This document shows positions 15,675 to 25,060 of a stretch of 58,915 bases of DNA, in pieces. Under the pieces are notes generated by a model that was given only the letters and a program-made list of their open reading frames with translations, was not told where the DNA came from and searched no databases. This DNA comes from an uncultured Bacteroidales bacterium (GTDB lineage: Bacteria; Bacteroidota; Bacteroidia; Bacteroidales; P3). A program made the position numbers and the translations under genes. The DNA is taken from positions 1-58,915 of the forward strand of contig ONFR01000014.1 of NCBI GenBank assembly GCA_900317125.1, in the 5' to 3' direction. Numbering within the stretch: position 1 is the first letter of the stretch; each line of letters opens with the position of its first letter.

Positions 15675-18600
15675 TTAACGCACAATCAACTTCTTCACCA
15701 TGTTGACGTTCTCGCCAGTGATGCGTACAAAGTAGGCACCCTGAGCCAAGTGGTCAACATCCATGGTCTTGCGACAGTCGCTGCTGCATTCGAGTGTCTC
15801 GGAAGCAACGGTGCGGCCGTTCATATCGACCACCTCAATCTTCACCTTGCCGTTCACGCCGCTCACGCTGATGGTGGTGGCACTGCTGGTGGGATTGGGG
15901 AAGATGGTGCAGGTGACGCCTTCGGCATTGTCGATGCCTTGGGTGCCGGTGGTGAAGGTAGTGACAGGTGTCCAGGGGCTGTAATTGTCAGCACCGCAGA
16001 GTGCACGCACGTAGAGGTCGTACTGGGTGTTGAACTCAAGACCGTTGATGACGGTGGAGGGCTCGTTGGTATTGACAACGGTACCATTGCCGTGGCTGAA
16101 GCCGCGGTTGCCGTACTCAACCTCGAAGGCGGTGTTGCCCTCGGCGGGAGTCCAGCTGACGGTCACGGAATTGAGGTCAACAGTGGCAACCACATTGGTG
16201 GGAACGAGGCAGGCCTCGGAGCAGTCGCCGGTGGTGAAGCTGACGCGTGTCCAGTGTTCGCTGGTCCAGTCGGTGCCGCAGACGGCACGGACATAGAAGT
16301 CGTAGGAAGTCTCGCACTCCAGACCGGTGGCATTGAAGCTGTTGGCGGTGCAAGGCACAACGGTGCCCGAACCCTGGTCGAAGCCGGCGAAGCCGTACTC
16401 AACAATCCAGCTCACGGCCATCTGGTCGGCATCCCAGTTGAGGGTGGCACCGTTGGCGGTGACGTTGCCTACGGTAAGGCCAGTGACTGTGGGGCAGATG
16501 GTAGTGGAGAAGGTGATGGTGTCACCCCAGTCGCCTACGATGTTGTGAGCCGAGCCGCAGAGGGGACGGATAGAGGCATTGTAGGTAAGGCCGGCAGTGA
16601 AGCCACCGACAGTAGCGGGACGAGTGGTGACAGTGTAGATGCTGTCGATATTACCGGTGTTCCATACATGGATGTCCCATGCGGTTTCGGTACCACGGAC
16701 GGTCCAGTCGAAGGTGGCAGTGGCGTTGGTGACGGTGGTAGTGCTCAGGTTGGTGGGAGCGAGGCAGGGCAGGCTGTCGGTGATGAAGTTGCCTAAGGCC
16801 CATTCGCTGTAGCCGAGGGAGTCGGCACTGCAGTCCTGACGTACACGGAAGGTGTAGTTGGTGGCAGGCATGAGACCCGTGAAGGTGTAGGTGTTGCCAA
16901 CAACAGGAATGTCGGTGGCGGGCCAATCGGAGGCAGTCTCCTTGATGTTGACCTCGTAGTTGGTGCCATTGCCGGACCAGGTGATGGTGGCGCTCTCGTA
17001 GTCGTAGGTTGTACTTACGATGATGGGCTTGCGACATCCGGCGCCTGCACAGCTGATAAGCTGCATGACGGGACGGGCCTGTTCATAGCTCTTGCTAGTG
17101 GAGAATGTTGAGGGATCTGTAACATCCGGGTTATCGGTGTCGTTATAGTAATGGATGGTCTTGTAGCCTGTGCAGGACTGTGTCTTGAATACGTATGAAC
17201 TACCATCGTAGCCACCGCTATTGTCGTCGACAATAACCAGCAGGTTGCCAGTGCCGTCGTAGTGATAGGCGGTGTCGAGCTGGAAGTAGTTCCATCCCTG
17301 AGTACAGTTGAGAGAACCTGTGAATACTCTTACACCTGTGGCGGAATCAAGAGCCACCATATCGCTTGAACTGGTGAAGACGGTCTTGGCAGTGGGCTGG
17401 AAATAGATGGTGCAGTTGGTCTTATCAGTCGAAGGTGAGGAGTAGTCGAAGTAGTAGCCAATGTATTCGATGTCCATGGGACCATTGAGTTCAGCACTGT
17501 CGATGATAGTCTCGGTAAGGGAGTAATTATAGTAGTTGTTTACCGGGAAATAACAGGAGGTACCCGTAGAGGCACTGGAGCCGAGGGCAAAGACCTGTGA
17601 GTTGTCGCACATAGCAGTGCTGAGGCCTACAGGGCTGCTCCAACGGCCAGTATCGGCACCGGAACAGATGGGACGGATGTAGAAGTCGTATGGGGTCAGC
17701 GTGTCGAGGCCACTGATGTGGACAGGATGGCTGGTGACATTGAGCAGCGTACCTGAGCCACGGCTGTAGCCGCTGGGGCCGTACTCAACCTGCCAGGAGA
17801 CTGCAGGAGCCAAGTCGGTCCAGTCGATGTCCATCTCAGTGGCACCGATTGAGTTGGAGTAAATGTCCGCAGGGGCGGGGCAAGTGTTCAGATAAACCTC
17901 GACATTGTCGATGGCCACAGGAGGATTGTTGCCGACGCTACCATCATTACCCCAGTAGAACACAAGGTGGTAGTTGCCAGGATTGAGGATAGAGACATCA
18001 CAACTAATCGTTTGCCAAGAAGTGTTACCGGCAAGCGGAGTGCTGTTGTCGAGAGAAATCCATCTAGAAGGTGTGACGTTCCAGAAGTTGTAGGACGATG
18101 TGGTACCATCGGGACACTGGCCAGGATTGAATTCTGCATCGACAGGAGCCAGGAAGGCACGGCAATAGTCATAGGCGTAGGTGGAACCGCTCTCACCATA
18201 AGCCTTCCAATTGAAGCTGATATTGTAGGAGCCGGTATTCATGCTGAAGGTGCGATAGGCATAGGTGTGGCTTACGGAAGAATTGTTGTAGGTATTGCTG
18301 GCGCCATTGTCGCTAGAGATATAGAGGCTCTGGTTGTCGGCAGAACCGTAGTAGGTGGCGGAACCCACATACCACTTGTTTGCCTGGGAGCCGTTGACAG
18401 GTTCCCAAGCGTTGGCTTCGGTACTATCGGCAAAGGTGCAGACATAGGGATATGTAGTGACAGGAGCGCCACGGAGGGTAGTGAAGGTGAAGAAGGTGGT
18501 GTCGCTGGTTTCAGCGGGGCTGCAGACACTGGTCAGGTAGACATCATACTGTGTATAGGGTGTCAGGCCGGCGAGGCTGACAGTGCGTGTGGTGCTGGTA

Positions 18601-21600
18601 ACGGTGGTGCCGGTACCGGGAGTGAAGCCATGGACGCCGTATTCAATGCTGTAGCTGGCTGCGTTGCTGAACTGCCAAGCCAGGTCGGCAGAGACGTTGG
18701 TCAGCGCAGTGGCCTCTACACGCATAGGAGCAATGCAGTTGGGGATACGGCTGATGACGAGATTGTCGAGATACTGGTCGGCATAGGCACTGCCAGCGAT
18801 GTTGTAGGAGGCAATGGCTATGTGGCGGGCGGTGCCAGTGTATCCATTCAGCATGGAGACCACATCGAATTGGTTATCGGTACCAACGAAGGGGATGGTG
18901 TCGATGGGCTGGAAGCTGGAGGCGAAACCGGAATCGGCATTGTCGACAGCACCGATGATAAGGCCATAGTTGCTGGGGTTGCTGTTCCACTCGTGGAAAG
19001 AAATCATGAGTGAATCCAGCGGCACACCCATCTCAGGCAGAGCGGCGATGCCGATGCCCTCGAAGTAGAAGCAGTACTGCGGCGAAGGAGCGTGACCGAG
19101 GTCGGTGTTGTAGAACACGTGAGGCACCTCGTGGCCGGCACCTGCGGGCAGCAAAGCGGAAGCCCAGCAGTTGGGAACAACGTTGGCGGAGTTGTCGCCG
19201 GGGCTGAGGATGTTCTCGAAGTTCTGGACATAAGGCAGATTGGTGATGGCACCGCAACTGGTGACGAAGTTGCACACCTGCGAAGCAATGGAAGTGTCGC
19301 CAGCGCAGAGGGCATAGACATACACTTGGTAGCTGGTGCTGTTGTCGAGACCAGTGAGCGAGATGCTGGTAGTAGCAGAGGTAACGGTGGTACCGGTGCC
19401 GGGAGTGAAGCCACGGTAACCATATTCAACCAAATAGCTAGTGGCAAAAGTACTGCCGGTCCAGCTGATAGTGGCGGAGTTGGTTGTTACGTTGCTGGCA
19501 ACCACATCGGAGGCATTGGTACAGTTGGGGATGTATTCCACCACGATGTTGTCGAGGAAGCTGTAGTTGTCGTTGAAGGCATCCCAGAAAGCGAGATGGC
19601 CGGTGGTGTCGCTGATACCATCAAGCGGATAGATGACATAGGCGTAGGCCGAGGTGTCGTAGTTGGAGCGGATGAGCGTGTCGATAGGATGGATGGTGGA
19701 AATGGGAGCTGTGGGATCGTCCATAACACCCATGATGAGACGCACATTGTTGCCACCCTGTACAAAGTTGAAACGGATCTGCAGCTGGTTGAGCGGAGCA
19801 TCCATTTCGGGCAGGATGACATAAGCGCCGTTGTAGAGAAGGAGCAACTTGTTGGGGTTGCCTTCGAGGTTGACGACAATGGGGTTGGGATAAGACGAGC
19901 CGAGGTTGGTGCTGCCGGTGTACCAGCACTTGCGGCTATAGAGACCGTTCTGGTTCTCGAAGTCCTCGGTGTAGGGCAATTCCACAGGACCGCAGGTGGT
20001 AGAGGTCTGTGTGGTGCCGGTGAGGACCATACCAGAGCAGTCGAAGCTGACGCGTACGGTGTAGTTGCGGCCAGTCAAAAGACCAGTGAGGCTGTAGCTG
20101 CCCGTGGTGACGTTGGTGTCGGCAACGACCCAGCTTCCACCCTCGAGCATGTATTCGACAGTGTATACTGCACCCGGTTCGCTGTTCCACACCAAATCGA
20201 TTTGATGAGGTGCGGTAGCGGCAACCATTACCACAGGTGTGTTACATGTGGGGATGTGACAGGAGGCAGGATTCAGCTTGATTTGGTTGACGTAGCTAAC
20301 GACACTGGAGTTGCTGGCACTGGGCGAAGCAGGATTAATGTCGGTACCATCCTGATAGAAATAGATGGAACGGTTGCTTGCCGAAGTAGCGGCATACGAG
20401 ATGCTGCTCACCCAATTGCTGGTATTGTCGTCCATTGCCACAACCAGATTGCGGCCGGCGGTGCGGACAAACGGAGTGGTGAAGTTCAGGGTAATCCAGC
20501 CATTGCCACTAAACGTACCAGTGTAGACAAGCGAGAGGCTGTCGACCGGGATATAGTTGCCGGTGCTGGAGAATGAAGACTGGTCGGTGTTGCCCAAATA
20601 GAGATCGATATTGCGCGACGAGACCGTGCTTGAAGCGTAGAATGAGATAGCAGTAATGGTGTCCATGCCGGTGCCTATTTCGGCATCGAGGTAAATCTGC
20701 TGTGTGTAGGAAAAACCATAGTATATATAGGTGGGCAGGTAGCTATTGGTAGTGCCGCCGCCGGTTATCGTGCGGGCACAACCCATAGTGGTGACAGTAC
20801 CGCTGGTGACAGCGCTTGTCATCGTATCGCAGATGGTGGTGACACGGTACTGGTAAGTATGGTTGGTGTCCAGTCCGCTAATATAGTAATAGAGGTCGCT
20901 AACGGTGTCCGAAATCCACGAGGATTCGCCGGAGAGACGATAGCTGACAATGTAGTTTGTGACAGGATCGCCAGCGGTGGGAGCCTCCCAGTTGAGACCG
21001 AAGGCGTGATAGTCGGTGGCCACCACACGGAGGTTCTCGACAGGTGCGCAGTTCACATCGGTGGTGAACTCACAGAGGACCTCACGGCTGCTGCCATCGG
21101 AGCAGTTGGCTCTTGCCCAGACATAGTAATGTGTGTTGCCGCTCAAACCGGTGAAGGTGTAAGAGTTGCCGCTGACAACAACGCTGTCGAAAGCAGCGGC
21201 GATGTTGTTGGACTGAGCGATATAAAGCATCACATCGATGTGCGAGTTGCTGGTGTCGGACCAAGCAATGGTGGCCTCGTGATTGGTGTGGGAGCTGCAG
21301 CGCAGGTTCACCACAGCGGGGCAGCTGCCGGCACGTGAGACGGAGACATTGTCCAACCAGTAGTACCAGATAGCGGAGGTGCCGTCTTGACGCCACACCA
21401 GATAGACGCTGTCGGTGCAGGTGTCGCCGGAGAGGTCGAATTCGTAGTGATAATACTGTCCAGTAGAGGCAGGATCGATGGTTTGAATCACAACCATGTT
21501 GTCGACCGAGTTGGGATCGCGAGTGTAGCCAAACGACATGCTGCCGGAGGAACTTCCCTCTTTCCGCAGGTCGAACTCAACAAAAAGGTTGTTAAGCGGA

Positions 21601-24518
21601 GCAGGGATACGGGGGCTGATAGAAGAAGCGCCACCACCCGACTGGATGCAGATGCCATAACTGGTGGTGATGTAGGGATAGCTGCTGCTGTTCTGGATGC
21701 GTGTCCAGCAGTCAGGATAGCTGGAAGAAGAATAGTTGTCGAAGTTCTCAATCAAAGGCAGAGGACCGAAATCACTGCAAGGAGTGCGGACAGAAACTGT
21801 TGCGGGAAGGCTGGTGTCGCCGCCATCGCAGAGAGCGTAGGCGTAGAAATTGTAGTTTGTGGCAGGCATCAGACCCTCGAAAAGATAGGTGGTGTCGTAC
21901 ACATCATAGCTGTTCACACCGTCGCTGACAATCCAGCTGCTCTCGGAGCCACCGGGCTGCCAAGTGATGACGACGGTGTCGTTGGCAACATAGGAGGCTG
22001 TCAGATTGAGGGGACCAGGGCAGGTGTTGTGTGTCAAGAACACATTGTCGACTGCCATGGGGGGCTGGCTACCGCCACTGGCGTCGTTGGCCCATGCAAA
22101 GACAATGCTGTAGGTGCCGGGGGTGCTGATATAGAATGTACCCGTGACGGTTCTCCAGCTGCTTGAAAGAGCCATGGTGCGAGGAGAAGAGAAGTTCTCG
22201 GTCAGTTCAAACCAGCCGGAAGGCATTGACCATGACGCGAAGGCAGAGGTGCCATTTGCAGGATTCGAGCCTGCAGTCCATTGATAGGAAGCAGGAGCAA
22301 GGAATGCACGGCAGAAGTCGTAATTGTGGCTTTCGCCCTGGCACTTCCAGTCATATCCGTAGGCATATTCGCCAGAGTCGGTCAGGTCGAAAGTACGGAA
22401 AGCGTAGGTGTAAGAGGTACTGCTAGTGCTATAGCTATTTGAAGTGCCATTGTCGTTGGAGATATAAAGGCTCTGGCTGCCGCCATTGCTGGTGGCGCTG
22501 CCCACACACCATTTGTTGGTCTGCGAACCATTGATCAGCTCCCAACCATTGGGACCCTCCTGCTCGAAGTCGCAGGCGTAAGGCACTTCGGCGGGAAGAG
22601 CTGCCAGGGTGGTAGCAGTCAACGAAGCGGCAGTGCTGTAATCGCCGCCACAGTCGGCATAGACATAGAAATAGTAGGTCGTAGCGGTGTCAAGGCCATT
22701 AATGGTAGCGCCAGGCACTCCTGACACCATTTCTTGACCGGCTACACCTTGACCCAGCTGTGAAGCGGGAATAGGCACAGTGTCGTATTCAACCACCCAG
22801 GCCGTAGCCTCGCCGTTCTCCTGCCAGTTAAGGGTAATCCAGTCAACACTGCTGCCTGTTGCAGCAAAGTTGCTGGGGGCAGGACAGGTGGGAGGAGTGT
22901 GGACAGTGATAGAGACGGGAAGGCTGGTGTCATCCACATCGCATACGGCACGCAGGACAAAATGATAAGTAGAGTCGGGGGTGAGGCCGTAGATGGTATA
23001 GGTGGTGTCGAAAGCAGCCTCGGGCATTCCGCCGTAGGTGATTTCCCAAGCACTCTCCATGTCACCGGCATGCCATGACAGGGTCACCTCGGTAGGCTGT
23101 ACATCGCTGGCCACAAGGCCATAAGGTGCAGGACAGGTGTTGCGATTGATCGCCACATTGTCGATGGCGGCGGGAGGGTTGTTACCTGCACTGCCGTCAT
23201 TGCGCCAGAGGAAGACAATCTTATAGGTGCCGGGAGTGGTGATGTTGAAAACACCCGACTGGGTCTGCCATGATGATTGACCGTTGAGTCGGTAAGCACC
23301 ATCGATGGCTATACCGCCTGCAGGTACTGCAGAACTATTGTTGAAACCGCTGTAATCGCCTGCTGTCAATTCAGTGGTCAGCGGCACGATGGCGGCACGG
23401 ATAAAGTCGAAACTGCTTTCGCCGTTGGCTTTCCAGTCGTAGCTGTAGGTATATTCACCAGTCTGGGAGAAGGTGATTGCACGCTCAGCGAAAACGTGTG
23501 TGGTAGAGCTGTTTGTATACTCGTTGGAAGTACCATTGTTGTTGGAGACATAGAGGCTGCGGCTACCACCGTTGTTGGTGGCAGAGTCGACAACCCACTG
23601 GTTGGTCTGAGTGCCATTGATGAGGTTCCAGCCGTTGGTGCCGGACTGCTCAAAATCGCAATAATAAGGGACATTGGCGGGAAGGCCGACCAAGGTGGAG
23701 GCAATCATCTCGACTGCATTGCTGTACTCTGTACCGCAGTCGGCATAGACATAGATGTAATAGGAGGTGGAAGTGTCAAGACCGGTCAAGGTTGTACTGG
23801 GGGTACCGGACACATTAACCGTAGTGCCAACGTTCTGACCAAGCTGAGAAGCGGGGATGGGTGAAGTGCTGTACTCCACCACCCACGAGGCGGCGGTACC
23901 GTTTTCATGCCATCTGATGGCCAGCCAGTCGACACCGGCGCTGTCTGCCCTTAAATTGGTGGGTGCGGGGCAGGTGGGGATATAGTCGATCTCGAGGTCA
24001 TCGATCATCAGTGTGTAGCTGCCGGAAGAGGTGACGCGCATGGCCATGCGGTTGCCTGAACCAGTGTAGTTGTTAAAGTAAACAGTGTACTGGTTGTACG
24101 AACCATGCCAGTTGCCGCCGCTACCGACGGTCAAGGCGATGGTGTCAACAGGTTCGAACGTGGTGCTGTCCATCACGCCAACTTCGAACAGGAAGTTGTG
24201 GTTCATGACAGAGGCATAGAAGGAGAGTTGGAGCTGAGAGACATCGCTCACAACGGGCAGGGCGACAAGCTCCGTCTGGCCAGTGGTACTCTCAAACTCG
24301 AAGTACACACTGCCGTTGCGGGCATTGTTTGCGTACTGGTACGCGGCCGGGAAAGTACCCGAGCCGCTGCTCCCAGACTGCAACTGCGACCAGCCCGTAG
24401 GCAGTTGTCCAGTTGTCAGTCCTTCAAAACCTGTTGTGTAAGGCAGCGTCAGCTGCGCTTGCACTACTGCCGGCAATAGCATGATTGCCAATAGCAGAGG
24501 GATTAAGACTTTTCTCAT
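15675..24518 (-). CDS. Giant T9SS-secreted FN3/adhesin-domain surface protein
   Basis: 2947 aa. The signal peptide ends AVVQAQ (about 22). A jelly-roll domain like 'cleaved adhesin'/choice-of-anchor J follows (25-182), then FN3 domains (first at 183-277) alternate with further beta-sandwich modules. A repeated module of ~175 aa, first at about 285-460, recurs twice more. Its markers are NG(T/S)Q(T/A)N(K/Q)W, SLY(V/I)S(N/S)(D/N)NG(T/A)SN, and a closing NPPxAIDNV or QPPMAVDNV. Another type, with NNLFVEFDLR or ALPEMGVPLDSLMISF, is interspersed. The last ~75 residues (IFPNPTSSATT... LAQGAYFVRITG... KKLIVR) are a type A T9SS sorting signal. A role in binding host or food glycoproteins, or in adhesion, is inferred from architecture only. 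A -7 promoter lies ~235 bp upstream and a strong terminator follows. Confidence 0.88.
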   Translation of the reverse strand: MRKVLIPLLLAIMLLPAVVQAQLTLPYTTGFEGLTTGQLPTGWSQLQSGSSGSGTFPAAYQYANNARNGSVYFEFESTTGQTELVALPVVSDVSQLQLSFYASVMNHNFLFEVGVMDSTTFEPVDTIALTVGSGGNWHGSYNQYTVYFNNYTGSGNRMAMRVTSSGSYTLMIDDLEIDYIPTCPAPTNLRADSAGVDWLAIRWHENGTAASWVVEYSTSPIPASQLGQNVGTTVNVSGTPSTTLTGLDTSTSYYIYVYADCGTEYSNAVEMIASTLVGLPANVPYYCDFEQSGTNGWNLINGTQTNQWVVDSATNNGGSRSLYVSNNNGTSNEYTNSSTTHVFAERAITFSQTGEYTYSYDWKANGESSFDFIRAAIVPLTTELTAGDYSGFNNSSAVPAGGIAIDGAYRLNGQSSWQTQSGVFNITTPGTYKIVFLWRNDGSAGNNPPAAIDNVAINRNTCPAPYGLVASDVQPTEVTLSWHAGDMESAWEITYGGMPEAAFDTTYTIYGLTPDSTYHFVLRAVCDVDDTSLPVSITVHTPPTCPAPSNFAATGSSVDWITLNWQENGEATAWVVEYDTVPIPASQLGQGVAGQEMVSGVPGATINGLDTATTYYFYVYADCGGDYSTAASLTATTLAALPAEVPYACDFEQEGPNGWELINGSQTNKWCVGSATSNGGSQSLYISNDNGTSNSYSTSSTSYTYAFRTFDLTDSGEYAYGYDWKCQGESHNYDFCRAFLAPASYQWTAGSNPANGTSAFASWSMPSGWFELTENFSSPRTMALSSSWRTVTGTFYISTPGTYSIVFAWANDASGGSQPPMAVDNVFLTHNTCPGPLNLTASYVANDTVVITWQPGGSESSWIVSDGVNSYDVYDTTYLFEGLMPATNYNFYAYALCDGGDTSLPATVSVRTPCSDFGPLPLIENFDNYSSSSYPDCWTRIQNSSSYPYITTSYGICIQSGGGASSISPRIPAPLNNLFVEFDLRKEGSSSGSMSFGYTRDPNSVDNMVVIQTIDPASTGQYYHYEFDLSGDTCTDSVYLVWRQDGTSAIWYYWLDNVSVSRAGSCPAVVNLRCSSHTNHEATIAWSDTSNSHIDVMLYIAQSNNIAAAFDSVVVSGNSYTFTGLSGNTHYYVWARANCSDGSSREVLCEFTTDVNCAPVENLRVVATDYHAFGLNWEAPTAGDPVTNYIVSYRLSGESSWISDTVSDLYYYISGLDTNHTYQYRVTTICDTMTSAVTSGTVTTMGCARTITGGGTTNSYLPTYIYYGFSYTQQIYLDAEIGTGMDTITAISFYASSTVSSRNIDLYLGNTDQSSFSSTGNYIPVDSLSLVYTGTFSGNGWITLNFTTPFVRTAGRNLVVAMDDNTSNWVSSISYAATSASNRSIYFYQDGTDINPASPSASNSSVVSYVNQIKLNPASCHIPTCNTPVVMVAATAPHQIDLVWNSEPGAVYTVEYMLEGGSWVVADTNVTTGSYSLTGLLTGRNYTVRVSFDCSGMVLTGTTQTSTTCGPVELPYTEDFENQNGLYSRKCWYTGSTNLGSSYPNPIVVNLEGNPNKLLLLYNGAYVILPEMDAPLNQLQIRFNFVQGGNNVRLIMGVMDDPTAPISTIHPIDTLIRSNYDTSAYAYVIYPLDGISDTTGHLAFWDAFNDNYSFLDNIVVEYIPNCTNASDVVASNVTTNSATISWTGSTFATSYLVEYGYRGFTPGTGTTVTSATTSISLTGLDNSTSYQVYVYALCAGDTSIASQVCNFVTSCGAITNLPYVQNFENILSPGDNSANVVPNCWASALLPAGAGHEVPHVFYNTDLGHAPSPQYCFYFEGIGIAALPEMGVPLDSLMISFHEWNSNPSNYGLIIGAVDNADSGFASSFQPIDTIPFVGTDNQFDVVSMLNGYTGTARHIAIASYNIAGSAYADQYLDNLVISRIPNCIAPMRVEATALTNVSADLAWQFSNAASYSIEYGVHGFTPGTGTTVTSTTRTVSLAGLTPYTQYDVYLTSVCSPAETSDTTFFTFTTLRGAPVTTYPYVCTFADSTEANAWEPVNGSQANKWYVGSATYYGSADNQSLYISSDNGASNTYNNSSVSHTYAYRTFSMNTGSYNISFNWKAYGESGSTYAYDYCRAFLAPVDAEFNPGQCPDGTTSSYNFWNVTPSRWISLDNSTPLAGNTSWQTISCDVSILNPGNYHLVFYWGNDGSVGNNPPVAIDNVEVYLNTCPAPADIYSNSIGATEMDIDWTDLAPAVSWQVEYGPSGYSRGSGTLLNVTSHPVHISGLDTLTPYDFYIRPICSGADTGRWSSPVGLSTAMCDNSQVFALGSSASTGTSCYFPVNNYYNYSLTETIIDSAELNGPMDIEYIGYYFDYSSPSTDKTNCTIYFQPTAKTVFTSSSDMVALDSATGVRVFTGSLNCTQGWNYFQLDTAYHYDGTGNLLVIVDDNSGGYDGSSYVFKTQSCTGYKTIHYYNDTDNPDVTDPSTFSTSKSYEQARPVMQLISCAGAGCRKPIIVSTTYDYESATITWSGNGTNYEVNIKETASDWPATDIPVVGNTYTFTGLMPATNYTFRVRQDCSADSLGYSEWALGNFITDSLPCLAPTNLSTTTVTNATATFDWTVRGTETAWDIHVWNTGNIDSIYTVTTRPATVGGFTAGLTYNASIRPLCGSAHNIVGDWGDTITFSTTICPTVTGLTVGNVTANGATLNWDADQMAVSWIVEYGFAGFDQGSGTVVPCTANSFNATGLECETSYDFYVRAVCGTDWTSEHWTRVSFTTGDCSEACLVPTNVVATVDLNSVTVSWTPAEGNTAFEVEYGNRGFSHGNGTVVNTNEPSTVINGLEFNTQYDLYVRALCGADNYSPWTPVTTFTTGTQGIDNAEGVTCTIFPNPTSSATTISVSGVNGKVKIEVVDMNGRTVASETLECSSDCRKTMDVDHLAQGAYFVRITGENVNMVKKLIVR

Positions 24519-24754
24519 AATAATTATTGTTAGTTAATAATAAAGTGGTTTTCTATACAAAAAAACGACGCTGCCCCGCTCTCCTTTGCCTGGCTTGTGC
24601 ACATGCAATAGAAAAGGGGGGCAGATTACATGAAAACATCATACCCTTTGGTGTAATCGCTTTTCGCAATAACACCCTTGCTGAATCTATATCGTGTTGC
24701 CTTTCAGTCATTACTACGGAATTATGACTTCTGCTTCAACTCAATAATAAGATG

Positions 24755-24762
24755 CAAAGATA
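24755..24762 (-). promoter_or_regulatory. -7 element for the 2947-aa gene
   Basis: The minus strand reads TATCTTTG (consensus TAnnTTTG), 237 bp before the start codon, implying a long leader. Confidence 0.6.
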
Positions 24763-24954
24763 GCCAAATATTCTTAAATAACGAATTCAACAGCACAAAT
24801 TAACACCTATTTAACTAATCAACACTATATCTCAAAGGAGCGGTATTGCCATTTACTTGGGCAGGCGGTCATCTCGGATGACTCTACACCATTCCGGGAG
24901 ACTACAATCAAACGAGAGTGAGGGGAAAAGATAACGGAAAGACAGACATAAGAG

Positions 24955-24994
24955 GACAAAAAAAATGGCGGGCAACCGTGCCGGGTCGCCCGCC
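24955..24994 (-). terminator. Terminator of the 2156-aa gene
   Basis: Stem GGCGGGC (24967-24973) / GCCCGCC (24988-24994), with an A-run just before it on the + strand, giving a U-tract on the minus transcript. It is about 65 bp beyond the stop at 25061. Confidence 0.8.
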
Positions 24995-25060
24995 AAGAAG
25001 TTCGTCAGCATCCCCAGCCATGAGGCGAACCTCACCGAGGGGGTCTGAAGCTATGATGGA

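Larger units (their letters stand above)
24519..25060. other. Intergenic region between the two giant genes
   Basis: 542 bp without a credible gene. From right to left it holds the terminator of the 2156-aa gene (24955-24994), a small hairpin GTCATC/GATGAC (24868-24882), an AT-rich stretch, the -7 element of the 2947-aa gene (24755-24762) and a ~235-bp untranslated leader. A 66-codon open frame at 24527-24727 on the + strand has no supporting features. Confidence 0.6.

Noticed and set aside
24527..24727. 66-codon open frame between the giant genes
   Set aside because: It covers the leader and promoter of the 2947-aa gene, with no family resemblance.
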